This document shows, piece after piece, positions 8,631-16,276 of a stretch of 64,000 nucleotides of DNA. Origin of the DNA: Hydrogenophaga sp. (lineage in GTDB: Bacteria > Pseudomonadota > Gammaproteobacteria > Burkholderiales > Burkholderiaceae_C); the NCBI RefSeq assembly GCF_026125785.1, contig NZ_JAHCKL010000005.1, positions 165,398-229,397 on the forward strand, in the 5' to 3' direction. How positions within the stretch are numbered: position 1 is the stretch's first letter; every line of letters starts with the position of its first letter. The translations under genes and the position numbers were made by a program. The notes below the pieces were generated by a model. The model had not been told where the DNA came from and made no database searches. It saw nothing but the letters and a program-made list of their open reading frames with translations.

Positions 8631-10552
8631 TCGTCGGAACGGCCGGCCACATCGACCACGGAAAGACCACGCTGGTGCGCGCGCTCACCGGCGTGGACAC
8701 CGATCGCCTGCCGGAGGAAAAGCAGCGCGGCGTGTCCATCGAACTGGGCTATGCCTTCACCGATGCGCCGGACGGCCAGCGCATCGGCTTCATCGATGTG
8801 CCAGGCCACGAGCGCCTGGTCCACACCATGCTGGCCGGTGCCACCGGCATCGATTTCGCCCTGCTGCTCGTCGCCGCCGACGACGGTGTGATGCCGCAGA
8901 CGCGCGAGCATCTGGCCGTGCTGTCCCTGCTGGGCCTGCGGCGGGGCGTGGTGGCCCTGACCAAGTGCGACCGGGCGGATGCGGCGCGCCTGCGGTCCGT
9001 GGCCGATGACGTGGCCGCGCTGCTCGAAGGCACCTCGCTGGCGGGGGTGCCGGTGCTGCCCGTGTCGGCCCAGACCGGCGAAGGTATCGAAGCCCTCAAG
9101 GACGTGCTGTTCCAGGCCGCGCGAGAGACCGGCGCGCATGCGCGCCTGAACGAGTCTTTCCGCCTCGCGGTGGACCGCGCGTTCACGCTCGACGGCGTGG
9201 GCACCGTGGTCACCGGGACCGTGCACGCAGGCCAGGTGCGGGTGGGCGACGAACTCCAGCTCGTGCCAGGCGAACGGCGGGCGCGTGTGCGCAGCCTGCA
9301 CGCGCAGAACCGCGCCGTCGCCACGGCGCAGGCCGGCCAGCGCTGCGCGGTGGCACTGGCGGGCGTGGAGCGGCAAGAGATCGAGCGCGGCCAGTGGCTG
9401 TGCCTGCCGGCCATGGCCATGGCGAGCGAGCGCGTGGACGTGCAGTTGACGCTCTGGCAAGGCGAGGCGCGGCCGCTGCGCTCCGGCGCGAGCGTGCACG
9501 TGCACCTGGGCTCGGCATCGGTGTTGGGCACGGTGGCGGTGCTGGACCCACCGGCGCTGGAGCCCGGCCAGAGCGGGCGCGTGCAACTTGTGTTGCGCAA
9601 GCCGCTGGGCGTGTGGCATGGCGACCGTGTGGTGCTGCGCGACGCATCGGCCTCGCGCACGCTGGCCGGTGGCCGTGTGCTGGACCCGTGCGCGCCGGTG
9701 CGCTACCGACGCACGCCGCAGCGCCTGGCCGAACTCGATGCCCTGAGCCAGCCAGACGCGCGCTCGCGTCTGGCGGCGCTGCTCGCCGTGGCGCCTCAAG
9801 GCCTGGACCTGCGCCGCTTCGCGGCCGCGCAAGGCCAGGCGGTGGTGGACGAACTGCCCGCTGGCGCGCTGCGCCACAGCGATGCGCACGCGGACGTGGC
9901 GCTGGGCGCGGCGCAGACCGAGCAGGCCGAGGCGCGTGTCGTCCAGGTGCTGGCCGACTACCACGCGCGCCACACCGAGGAACTGGGGCCGGACAGTGCG
10001 CGGCTGCGCCGCCTGGCTCTGCCGCGCCTGTCCGAGCCGCTGTGGCGCGCCTTGCTGGCGCGCCTGCAGGCGGCCGCGCGGGTGCAGGTGCGTGGTGCGT
10101 TCGTGCACCTGCCCGAACATGGCGTGCGCCTGTCGGCCACCGAGGAACGCCTGGCGCAGAAGGTGGCCGCACCGTTGCTGGCGGCTGGCTTCGAGGGGGC
10201 GTGGGTGCGCGACCTGGCGCGCGACAGTGGCGAGCCTGAAGCGCTGATGCGTGTCACGCTCGTTCGGCTGTCGCAGCGCGGCGAGCTCTACCAGGTGGTC
10301 AAGGACCTCTACTACCCGCCGGCCACCATGGCTCGGCTGGCCGTCATCGCGCGCACCGTGGCTGCCGGGCAGGGCGGAGCGGTGGCGGCCGCCGCGTTCC
10401 GCGACGCGACCGGCCTGGGCCGCAAGCGCGCAATACAGATACTGGAGCACTTCGACCGCATCGGCCTGTTGCGCCGTGTGGGCGATGCGCATTGGCTGCG
10501 TGCCGACAGTCAGCTTTTCCTGGACGACGCGCGGGCGGAGGCACCGCTATGA
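8627..10552 (+). CDS. selB: Selenocysteine-specific elongation factor SelB
   Basis: SelB is the GTPase that delivers Sec-tRNA(Sec) to UGA codons followed by a SECIS hairpin. The 641-residue protein opens directly with the G1 motif ([13 protein letters not shown]), then has DVPGHERLV (G3) and TKCD (G4). Domains II/III come next, then the C-terminal winged-helix repeats that bind SECIS RNA (the last ~250 residues, including [16 protein letters not shown] and [22 protein letters not shown]). Length is normal for SelB. The start codon overlaps the stop of the upstream permease gene. The tRNA-Sec gene follows after 19 bp, so decoding factor and tRNA sit together as in many selB-selC loci. Confidence 0.97.
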   Translation: MIVGTAGHIDHGKTTLVRALTGVDTDRLPEEKQRGVSIELGYAFTDAPDGQRIGFIDVPGHERLVHTMLAGATGIDFALLLVAADDGVMPQTREHLAVLSLLGLRRGVVALTKCDRADAARLRSVADDVAALLEGTSLAGVPVLPVSAQTGEGIEALKDVLFQAARETGAHARLNESFRLAVDRAFTLDGVGTVVTGTVHAGQVRVGDELQLVPGERRARVRSLHAQNRAVATAQAGQRCAVALAGVERQEIERGQWLCLPAMAMASERVDVQLTLWQGEARPLRSGASVHVHLGSASVLGTVAVLDPPALEPGQSGRVQLVLRKPLGVWHGDRVVLRDASASRTLAGGRVLDPCAPVRYRRTPQRLAELDALSQPDARSRLAALLAVAPQGLDLRRFAAAQGQAVVDELPAGALRHSDAHADVALGAAQTEQAEARVVQVLADYHARHTEELGPDSARLRRLALPRLSEPLWRALLARLQAAARVQVRGAFVHLPEHGVRLSATEERLAQKVAAPLLAAGFEGAWVRDLARDSGEPEALMRVTLVRLSQRGELYQVVKDLYYPPATMARLAVIARTVAAGQGGAVAAAAFRDATGLGRKRAIQILEHFDRIGLLRRVGDAHWLRADSQLFLDDARAEAPL

Positions 10553-10571
10553 TCGGCCAGTCGGTTTTTGC

Positions 10572-10667
10572 GGAGGGGAAACGATCCTGGTGGGTCGGCC
10601 GGGCTTCAAACCCGGTGGGTGGCGCCATGCGTCGCCGGGTGGGTTCGACTCCCATTCTCCTCCGCCA
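10572..10667 (+). tRNA. selC: tRNA-Sec (UCA anticodon)
   Basis: The RNA is 96 nt including an encoded CCA. The 8-bp acceptor stem pairs GGAGGGGA with TCTCCTCC (one G-U pair), longer than the 7 bp of ordinary tRNAs and typical of bacterial tRNA-Sec. The anticodon stem CCGGG/CCCGG encloses CTTCAAA, giving anticodon TCA at 10606-10608. A long variable arm contains GGCG/CGCC. The T arm carries GGTTCGACTCC. Discriminator base G precedes CCA. The overall pattern matches E. coli selC by recall. Confidence 0.97.
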
Positions 10668-10739
10668 CTGGATGACGCTCTCCTCTGCGCGGTGTTCCTG
10701 GATGCGACCCGTGCGCTCTTGGCCGAACCCTTGTTGAAC

Positions 10740-11183
10740 ATGGACCGCTTCTTGGCCGACTTTCCTGCCGGTTTGCTCTACCACGTCGAGCACCAGGTGT
10801 GGGCGCGGGTGGAGGCGCCCGACGTCGTGACCGTGGGCATCACGGCCCTGGGCATCAAGCTCTCGGGTGAAATCTACATGTGCCGCGCCCGGCCACTGGG
10901 CACGGTGGTGGAGCAGGGCCGCTCGATCGGGGTGGTGGAGCTGGCCAAGTCCATCGTGTCGGTGAAGGCGCCGCTGTCGGGCACGGTGATCGAGGCCAAC
11001 CCGGTGCTGGCGCAGCGGCCCGAGCGCGTGCACGAGGACCCGTATGGCGAGGGCTGGATCGCTCGCCTGCGACCCTCGGCGCTGGAGGCCGAGCGCGCGG
11101 CCTTGCTCCAAGGCGAAGCCGTGTTCGCGGCCATGGCGGAACACGCGCGCCTGCACCGCATCCAGATCGAACACCATGCCTGA
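10740..11183 (+). CDS. GcvH-like lipoyl-carrier protein
   Basis: This 147-residue protein has the glycine-cleavage H-protein/lipoyl-domain fold. The segment VVELAKSIVSVKAPLSGTVIEAN aligns with the lipoylation site of GcvH (AVESVKAASDIYAPVSG), placing the lipoyl lysine at Lys70. No other glycine-cleavage genes are nearby. GcvH-like proteins outside the gcv operon include the lipoate-binding proteins (LbpA) of sulfur-oxidising sHdr systems, where they work with TusA and DsrE proteins. A DsrE-like gene overlaps the 3' end here and a TusA-like fusion is encoded upstream. A role as a lipoyl carrier of reduced sulfur or selenium is therefore an attractive inference. A stray H-protein paralogue is the alternative. 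Confidence 0.8.
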   Translation: MDRFLADFPAGLLYHVEHQVWARVEAPDVVTVGITALGIKLSGEIYMCRARPLGTVVEQGRSIGVVELAKSIVSVKAPLSGTVIEANPVLAQRPERVHEDPYGEGWIARLRPSALEAERAALLQGEAVFAAMAEHARLHRIQIEHHA

Positions 11184-11568
11184 CACGCACGAGGCCAGCG
11201 GCATTGCCATCCTGCTGTGGGCGGCCGAACCCGAGGCCCCGCACCGGCTGGCCACACCTTTCTTCCATGCCGCTGCTGCTGCCGCCATGGACGTGCCGGT
11301 GGAAATCTATTTCACGGCCCGCAGCGTGCACCTGCTGGTGCCGGGCGTGGCCCAGGGCCTGCGGGCCAGCGAACGGTTCGACAAGACCGTGCTCGATGCC
11401 ATGCGGGAAGCGGTGTCGCATGGCGCGCGCCTGCTGGCCTGCACCGATGCGCTGCACGCGCAGGGCATCGATCCGCGCGGACTGATCCCCGAGTGCAGCG
11501 GCCATGGTGGCGCGGTGCAGTTCATGGCCCGCGCGTCAGATCTGCGCTGGCGCACACTGGTTTTCTGA
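11176..11568 (+). CDS. DsrE-family protein
   Basis: This 130-residue protein has a DsrE/YchN-type alpha-beta fold: an IAILLWAAEPEAPHRLATPF strand-helix start, a FTARSVHLL strand, a SHGARLLACTDALHAQGI segment with one Cys, and a C-terminal strand. DsrE-family proteins pass persulfide sulfur in thiosulfate- and sulfide-oxidising pathways. The Cys in LLACTDAL is in the usual active region, and a second lies in IPECSG. The ATG at 11176 overlaps the stop of the GcvH-like gene by 8 bp, so the two are translationally coupled. The nitroreductase gene follows after 2 bp. Chalcogen transfer is the inferred role. Confidence 0.75.
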   Translation: MPDTHEASGIAILLWAAEPEAPHRLATPFFHAAAAAAMDVPVEIYFTARSVHLLVPGVAQGLRASERFDKTVLDAMREAVSHGARLLACTDALHAQGIDPRGLIPECSGHGGAVQFMARASDLRWRTLVF

Positions 11569-11570
11569 CG

Positions 11571-12149
11571 ATGTCCACTGCCGACGCGCGCTCCTCCATC
11601 CTGGCCAACCTGAACAGCCGTTTCTCGGTCGGTGCCAAACACCTGGCCGAGCCCGCACCCTCGCCGCAGGACCTGCAAGGCATGGCACAGGCCGCTTTGC
11701 GCGCTCCCGACCACGCGGGCCTGGTGCCGTTTCGCTTCGCAATCGTCCGCGGCGCGGCGCGAGAACGCCTGGCCGACCTGTTCGAGCAGGCCGCCGTGCA
11801 GGCCGGAAAGACCGCCGACGAAGCCGTGCTCGACCGCCGCCGCGCGCTCGAACCGCCGCTGCTGGTGGCGGTGATCGCGCGCATCGACACCGGCCACCCC
11901 GTGGCCAGCGTGCACGAACAATGGATGACCGTGGGCGGCGCGCTCACCAATTTCCTCAACGCGGCCCACGCGCTGGGCTACGCCGGCAAGATGCTGTCGG
12001 GTGCCAAGGTGCGCGCCGCACCCATCGTGGCCGCGTTCTGCGGCCCCGGCGAAAGCCTGGTGGGCTGGGTGGTGATGGGCACCGCGCGCAAGATCGGCAC
12101 ACCAAAATTCCAGAAGCCCGGACCGGACGAGGTGCTGCGCGACTGGTGA
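11571..12149 (+). CDS. Nitroreductase-family flavoprotein
   Basis: This 192-residue protein is of the FMN-dependent nitroreductase family. It has an N-terminal RFSVGAKHLAEPAPS segment, a central LLVAVIARI strand, WMTVGGALTNFLNAAHALGYAGKM (the family dimer/FMN helix) and C-terminal GWVVMGTARK. Family members reduce nitro compounds, quinones or flavins with NAD(P)H. It is the last gene of the rightward run. An 84-bp hairpin repeat starts 14 bp past the stop and probably ends transcription. Reductive handling of a selenium oxyanion or supply of reduced flavin to the monooxygenase-like protein are context-based guesses. Confidence 0.85.
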   Translation: MSTADARSSILANLNSRFSVGAKHLAEPAPSPQDLQGMAQAALRAPDHAGLVPFRFAIVRGAARERLADLFEQAAVQAGKTADEAVLDRRRALEPPLLVAVIARIDTGHPVASVHEQWMTVGGALTNFLNAAHALGYAGKMLSGAKVRAAPIVAAFCGPGESLVGWVVMGTARKIGTPKFQKPGPDEVLRDW

Positions 12150-12163
12150 CCGCAGGCCAGTGC

Positions 12164-12387
12164 AGCGTGGGGGCCACAGACCCCGCCGCCGGGCCGCCCC
12201 AAGGCGGGGTCAGCCCCCTCGGGGGGCAGCGACCCGCGCAGCGGCGGAGCGTGGGGGCCACAGACCCCGCCGCCGGGCCGCCCCAAGGCGGGGTCAGCCC
12301 CCTCGGGGGGCAGCGACCCGCGCAGCGGTGGAGCGTGGGGGCAACAGACCCCACCGCCGGGCCGCCCCAAGGCGGGGTCAGACCCCC
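12164..12387. repeat. 84-bp tandem repeat, 2.7 copies, hairpin-forming
   Basis: Two full 84-bp units (starting at 12164 and 12248) and a shorter third (12332) are nearly identical. Each unit holds two GC-rich hairpins: CCGCC-CCAA-GGCGG and GCCCCC-TCG-GGGGGC. The array sits between convergent genes (nitroreductase and the ModE-like regulator), so it may act as a bidirectional terminator. Similar GC-rich hairpin sequences are frequent between genes in Comamonadaceae, by recall. Confidence 0.9.
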
Positions 12388-13509
12388 TCACCCCCACCAC
12401 GGCAGCAGGCGCTTCATGGCCGTGATGTCGCCGCAGTGGTCGGCCGCGTAGCCGGGCAGGGCGTTGAGCTGTTCCTGCCACGCGCGGCTGCGCAGGCGCC
12501 GCACCAGGTACTGCGCGGGTGTGCGCTCCAGGGTGCTCTTGAGGCAGGCGAGCACGTAGCGTTCCTCGGTCAGGGGCACGAAGTCCAGTCCGTGCGCGCT
12601 GGCCGCGTATTCGGTGCCCAGGCCCGCATCGGCCGTGCCGCAGGCCACGCTCAGGGCCACGGCGGCGTGCGTGGGCTCCACGCGCGAGTGGCCGTCGATG
12701 GCCTGGGGCTGCACACCGGCCTGGGCCAGCAGTTCGTCGAACAGCAGACGGGTCCCGGTGCCGATGCCGCGGTTGACGAAGCGTGCCCGCTTCTGTGCCA
12801 GGTCGGCGACGGTGCGCAGGCCCAGTGGGTTGCCTGGCGCCACCAGCAGTCCCTGGACACGCTGCGCGAAACCGATGAGCTTGTGCAGCCCCGGCTTGAG
12901 CAGAGGCCGGTGGCTGCGTGCGCTCAGGCTGCCTGCGGTGGCGAAGGACTGGGTGTGAAAGCCCGCCACATCGCAGCGCCCCTCGCTCAGGCTGCGGATC
13001 GCGTCCGTGCTGCCGCAGTAGCGGATGTCCAGGTGCAACGGCGGTGCGGGACTGCGTCCGCGCACGGGTTGGCTGCAGTGCTGCTGAAACACCCCCAACG
13101 CGAGGTCGTGGCTGGCGCACAGTGTGAGGTGGTTGCCAAGTGTCGCGTCTTCGTCAATGGCTTGTTCGTACGCGCGCGCCAGCGTGGTCTGCAACTGTTC
13201 GAGCTGCGGGGCCAGCCGCGCCTGGGCCATGCGTTCGGCCAGCAGCAGCCGCTCTCCGAAAGGCGTAAGCCGCGCGGCCTGCCCACGCTCCCAGAAAACC
13301 AGCGGCTGGCCCAATGGTCCTTCCCAAGCCTTGAGCTGGCCCCAGACATGGCGGTAGGACAGGCCCAGCGCACGCGCCGCACCCGAGATGGAGCCACTGG
13401 CATGCAACGCCTGCAACAGGTCCTGCATGGGGTTGCGCAGCAATGGTCCTTGTGCACTGTCGGGGTGGGCACCCGCGGTGTGGGTGTAGGAGAGCTCGAT
13501 CTTGCGCAT
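12388..13509 (-). CDS. ModE-like HTH regulator with substrate-binding domain
   Basis: This 373-residue regulator has an N-terminal winged helix of the ModE/LysR type (LQALHASGSISGAARALGLSYRHVWGQLKAWE, near residues 30-60). A periplasmic-binding-protein-like domain follows (LTLCASHDLALGVFQ through LPGYAADHCGDI, PF12727 type). Proteins of this layout often regulate molybdate or formate dehydrogenase genes. The ATG at 13509 (MRKIELSYTH) is preferred over longer in-frame starts because the domain begins soon after it. It converges on the selenium operon. A molybdenum-hydroxylase operon lies to its right, so molybdate or a related oxyanion is a reasonable ligand guess. Confidence 0.8.
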   Translation of the reverse strand: MRKIELSYTHTAGAHPDSAQGPLLRNPMQDLLQALHASGSISGAARALGLSYRHVWGQLKAWEGPLGQPLVFWERGQAARLTPFGERLLLAERMAQARLAPQLEQLQTTLARAYEQAIDEDATLGNHLTLCASHDLALGVFQQHCSQPVRGRSPAPPLHLDIRYCGSTDAIRSLSEGRCDVAGFHTQSFATAGSLSARSHRPLLKPGLHKLIGFAQRVQGLLVAPGNPLGLRTVADLAQKRARFVNRGIGTGTRLLFDELLAQAGVQPQAIDGHSRVEPTHAAVALSVACGTADAGLGTEYAASAHGLDFVPLTEERYVLACLKSTLERTPAQYLVRRLRSRAWQEQLNALPGYAADHCGDITAMKRLLPWWG

Positions 13510-13639
13510 GGGCTTCGAGTGTGCATGAAACGGTTCGCCCGGGCTTGCCCTGATCGCCGATCTGTGGGCATACTGGGCCGGCACATGCCCGCCATGTCAC
13601 CTCATCGTTCCACAACACAACACCATCAAGGAGTCTTCC

Positions 13640-14056
13640 ATGGGAATCTTCAGCAACATCCTCGAAAAGCTTGGCATGGGCTCCCCCAAGGTCGTGCCGC
13701 AGCCGCCCGCTGCCGCCCCCGCGCCAGCCGCAACCGTGGCCGCCCCGCCTGCTGCGCCCCCCGCCGCCGCGCCGGCACCCGTGGCCTCCATCACCATGGT
13801 CGACGTCATGGCCCTGATGGAAAAGAAAGCCGCGGCCAATCCGCAGAAACTCAACTGGCGCACTTCCATCGTGGACCTGCTCAAGCTGCTCGACCTCGAC
13901 AGCAGCCTGGCTGCACGCAAGGAGCTGGCGAAGGAGCTCTATTGCCCTGACGAACTGATGGGTGATTCGGCGCAGATGAACATGTGGCTGCACAAGAACG
14001 TGCTGGCCCACATCGCGGCCAACGGCGGCAACATCCCGAAGGAGCTGCTCGACTGA
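13640..14056 (+). CDS. DUF3597-family protein
   Basis: This 138-residue protein of unknown function starts MGIFSNILEKLG and continues with a Pro/Ala-rich linker (residues ~20-48). The conserved C-terminal DUF3597 domain follows (VDVMALMEKKAAANPQKLNWRTSIVDLLKLLDLD and NMWLHKNVLAHIAANGG). The domain is annotated in many proteobacteria, and some relatives contain LysM-like neighbours. No signal peptide or membrane segment is visible. A GGAG site precedes the ATG. It stands alone between a divergent regulator and a small secreted protein, and nothing nearby suggests a function. Confidence 0.85.
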   Translation: MGIFSNILEKLGMGSPKVVPQPPAAAPAPAATVAAPPAAPPAAAPAPVASITMVDVMALMEKKAAANPQKLNWRTSIVDLLKLLDLDSSLAARKELAKELYCPDELMGDSAQMNMWLHKNVLAHIAANGGNIPKELLD

Positions 14057-14142
14057 TGGGCGCCCGGCCGCCGGGCCGGGGCGGGTCTTGACACGGGTGG
14101 GGGTATCACCTCCAATGCGCTTGTCCACCTCTGGAGAAACGC

Positions 14143-14391
14143 ATGCGCAAGACAGTTCTGTGTTCCCTGGCCATGGCGGTGCTGCTGCCCGTCGCGGCGC
14201 TGGCCGATGGCCCCACCTGCAACGCCGCTTCGGCCGAGAAGAAGCTCGCCGGCGCTGCCAAGACGTCGTTCCTGAAGAAGTGCGAGAAGGACGCCGCCGC
14301 AACCTGCGATGCGAGCGCGACCGAGAAGAAGCTGCATGGCGCCGCGCGCACGAGCTTCACCAAGAAGTGCGTCAAGGACGCGGTGGGCTGA
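14143..14391 (+). CDS. PsiF-repeat small periplasmic protein
   Basis: This 82-residue protein has a signal peptide (MRKTVLCSLAMAVLLPVAALA) followed by two PsiF repeats: CNAASAEKKLAGAAKTSFLKKC and CDASATEKKLHGAARTSFTKKC. PsiF of E. coli is induced by phosphate starvation; its function is unknown. The four Cys residues of the repeats could pair. CTGGAG precedes the ATG. The gene converges with the GAF/Fis regulator, whose end lies 25 bp away. Confidence 0.85.
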   Translation: MRKTVLCSLAMAVLLPVAALADGPTCNAASAEKKLAGAAKTSFLKKCEKDAAATCDASATEKKLHGAARTSFTKKCVKDAVG

Positions 14392-14415
14392 CGGCGAGCC
14401 TGTTTCGCCGGTCGC

Positions 14416-15606
14416 TCAGCGCGGCTGGCGCGCACCCAGCTTGCGGTAGACCGTGGCGCGGCTGATGCCCAGTGCGCGCGCGGCTTCCATGACGTTGCCA
14501 CGCGCATCTTCCACCGCCTTGCGGATGAGGGCGGTTTCCACGTCCTTGAGCGGTACGCCATGGCTGGGGCCGTGAATGGCCGCCATGCTGTGCTCGCTGG
14601 TGCGGTTCATGCGCGCGAGCACACTCAGGCGCAGGCCGGACCACAAAGGCACTTCCAGTGCGCCGCGCTGGGCGCGCGCGGCGTCGAAGAAGGTCTGCAT
14701 GGGCACGGCAAAGAGATCGTCGCAATGGTCGGGCGCCATGCCCGGGGCGATGCCCAGCATGTCCGCGGCGGGCCTGTTGAGCGCGGTGACCTGTCCTTCA
14801 CCATCCAGGCAGACCAGTCCGTCGCTGTCGTCGCCGTGTACGCGGCCGGGCCAGTTCAGGCACAGCAGCAGGCGGTGGGGCCGGCCGAGCGCGAGTGCGT
14901 TTTCGATGCTGCGCGCCGACTGGGTGACGAGGTGCTTGAGCGCAGGCTGTTCCACGACGTTGACGCCCGTGAGATCGAGCATGCCAACACAACGCCCGTC
15001 CGGCCCCCAGATGGGCGCGCCGGCGCAGCTGTAGACACTGGTGTCGTCGTAGAAATGCTCACCGCGGTGCAGCCAGACCGGTTGCAGTTCGGCCAGGGTG
15101 GTGCCGATGGCGGTGGTGCCCACGGCGCGCTCTGAGAGGTCCACGCCCACGCGCGCGATGTTGGCCGCCAGCGGGTCGTGCCGGTCCACCGGGCCGTTGA
15201 CGTCGATCACCACGCCTTGCGCGTCGGTCAGGATGGCGAAGTAGCGCGTGTGCGCCATGGCACGCGAAAGCGACTGGATCACCGGCGCGGCCGCGCGCAG
15301 CAGGGGCTGGCTGGCCTCGATGGCGCGTGTCATGGCCTGGTCGCTGACCGCGTCGAAGGCGATGTGGCGTTGGGGTTCGAAGCCGAGATCCAGGCAGCGG
15401 CGCCAGGAGCGCTCCACCCAGGGCGCCAACAGAGGCTGCGTCGCAGGCGCGTGGTCTTTGAGCAGCGTTCGCCGGGCCCGCTCGATCAGTGCGAGGCGGT
15501 GCTGCTGCGGAACCGTGGGTGGGGACTGGGGTGTCGTCACGATCGGCTGCTGTGGTGGGCTTCGTGGGCTGGCGCCTTGGCCGTACCCGGCCGAGGCTCT
15601 CGACAT
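14416..15606 (-). CDS. GAF-Fis transcriptional regulator lacking an AAA+ domain
   Basis: This 396-residue regulator is laid out like AcoR-type sigma-54 activators but without the central ATPase. The N-terminal region (LLAPWVERSWRRCLDLGFEPQ) and GAF domain (FAILTDAQGVVIDVNG through GVNVVEQPALKHLVTQSARSIENAL) are followed by a PAS-like segment (GLVCLDGEGQVTALNRPAADMLG). A C-terminal Fis-type helix-turn-helix ends the protein (ETALIRKAVEDARGNVMEAARALGISRATVYRKLG). No GESGTGKE or GAFTGA motif is present. The chosen ATG at 15606 precedes a Pro-rich leader. It follows MocA by about 30 bp and is probably the last gene of the molybdenum-hydroxylase operon. Confidence 0.82.
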   Translation of the reverse strand: MSRASAGYGQGASPRSPPQQPIVTTPQSPPTVPQQHRLALIERARRTLLKDHAPATQPLLAPWVERSWRRCLDLGFEPQRHIAFDAVSDQAMTRAIEASQPLLRAAAPVIQSLSRAMAHTRYFAILTDAQGVVIDVNGPVDRHDPLAANIARVGVDLSERAVGTTAIGTTLAELQPVWLHRGEHFYDDTSVYSCAGAPIWGPDGRCVGMLDLTGVNVVEQPALKHLVTQSARSIENALALGRPHRLLLCLNWPGRVHGDDSDGLVCLDGEGQVTALNRPAADMLGIAPGMAPDHCDDLFAVPMQTFFDAARAQRGALEVPLWSGLRLSVLARMNRTSEHSMAAIHGPSHGVPLKDVETALIRKAVEDARGNVMEAARALGISRATVYRKLGARQPR

Positions 15607-15637
15607 TAGAGCAGCGTTTCGGCGCTGGTGCCAGGCC

Positions 15638-16276
15638 CTAACCAGGCCAACGCCAGGTCCAGCGCGTTTCCCGTGCCAGCACGTGCAGGTCCTGCGGCGT
15701 GTCCAGATCCCTTGTGTAGTGCGGGTTGTCCACCACCCACAGCCGCACCGCCGCGGGATGCGCGGCACGCCATTGCCGCAGGGTGTGCTGCATGGGGCCC
15801 AGCAGGTCGTCGCGCACCTGGGCGTCGAACACCACGGGGTGGCCGGGCTGCCCATGGACCATGGGGACCTGCACGCGCACACCCGGGTCGCGGGAGTCGT
15901 AGGCCTGCAGGGCGGCGCGCACGTCGTCCTGGTTGACGAGCGGTTGGTCGGCCAGCAGCACCACGATGCGCTCCACGTCGCTGGCCAGCGCGCGCAGTCC
16001 GGTGCGCAGCGAGGAGGCGGTGTCGTCCTCCGGGCGCGGGTTGATGACGCTCAGCGGCGCGATGTCCTCGGGCAGGCTGGTCACGTGGGCCTGTATGTCC
16101 TTGGCGTGGTGGCCGAGCACGAGCACCAGGTCGTGCCGTGCCGGGCCGCGCAGCGGCTGCAACTGGCGCAGCAGCCGTTCCAGCAGGCTTTGGCCATCGA
16201 GTTCAAGCAGGCACTTGGCTACCCCGCCCATGCGACGGCCGGCGCCTGCGGCAAGGATGATGAAACCGGTTTTCAC
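15638..16276 (-). CDS. MocA-like molybdenum cofactor cytidylyltransferase
   Basis: This 212-residue NTP-transferase-fold protein starts FIILAAGAGRRMGGVAKCLLELDGQSLLERLL. It carries the LAAGAGRRMGG nucleotide-binding loop and the VVLLADQPLVNQDDV metal-binding region found in MocA/MobA. MocA adds CMP to the molybdopterin cofactor for xanthine-oxidase-type enzymes, which the neighbouring coxL product should be. The start is GTG, and GTGA overlaps the XdhC stop, so the two genes are translationally coupled. Substrate specificity (CTP rather than GTP) is inferred from the neighbours. Confidence 0.85.
   Translation of the reverse strand: MKTGFIILAAGAGRRMGGVAKCLLELDGQSLLERLLRQLQPLRGPARHDLVLVLGHHAKDIQAHVTSLPEDIAPLSVINPRPEDDTASSLRTGLRALASDVERIVVLLADQPLVNQDDVRAALQAYDSRDPGVRVQVPMVHGQPGHPVVFDAQVRDDLLGPMQHTLRQWRAAHPAAVRLWVVDNPHYTRDLDTPQDLHVLARETRWTWRWPG

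Noticed and set aside
648-12149. Selenoprotein gene with in-frame TGA in the sel operon
   Set aside because: All genes have complete domains ending at their stops; I saw no domain continuing past a TGA with a hairpin. A selenoprotein (for example formate dehydrogenase) probably lies outside the window.
12164-12387. Possible CRISPR or protein repeat
   Set aside because: Head-to-tail identical 84-bp units with hairpins and no spacers; the open frames in it are composition artefacts.
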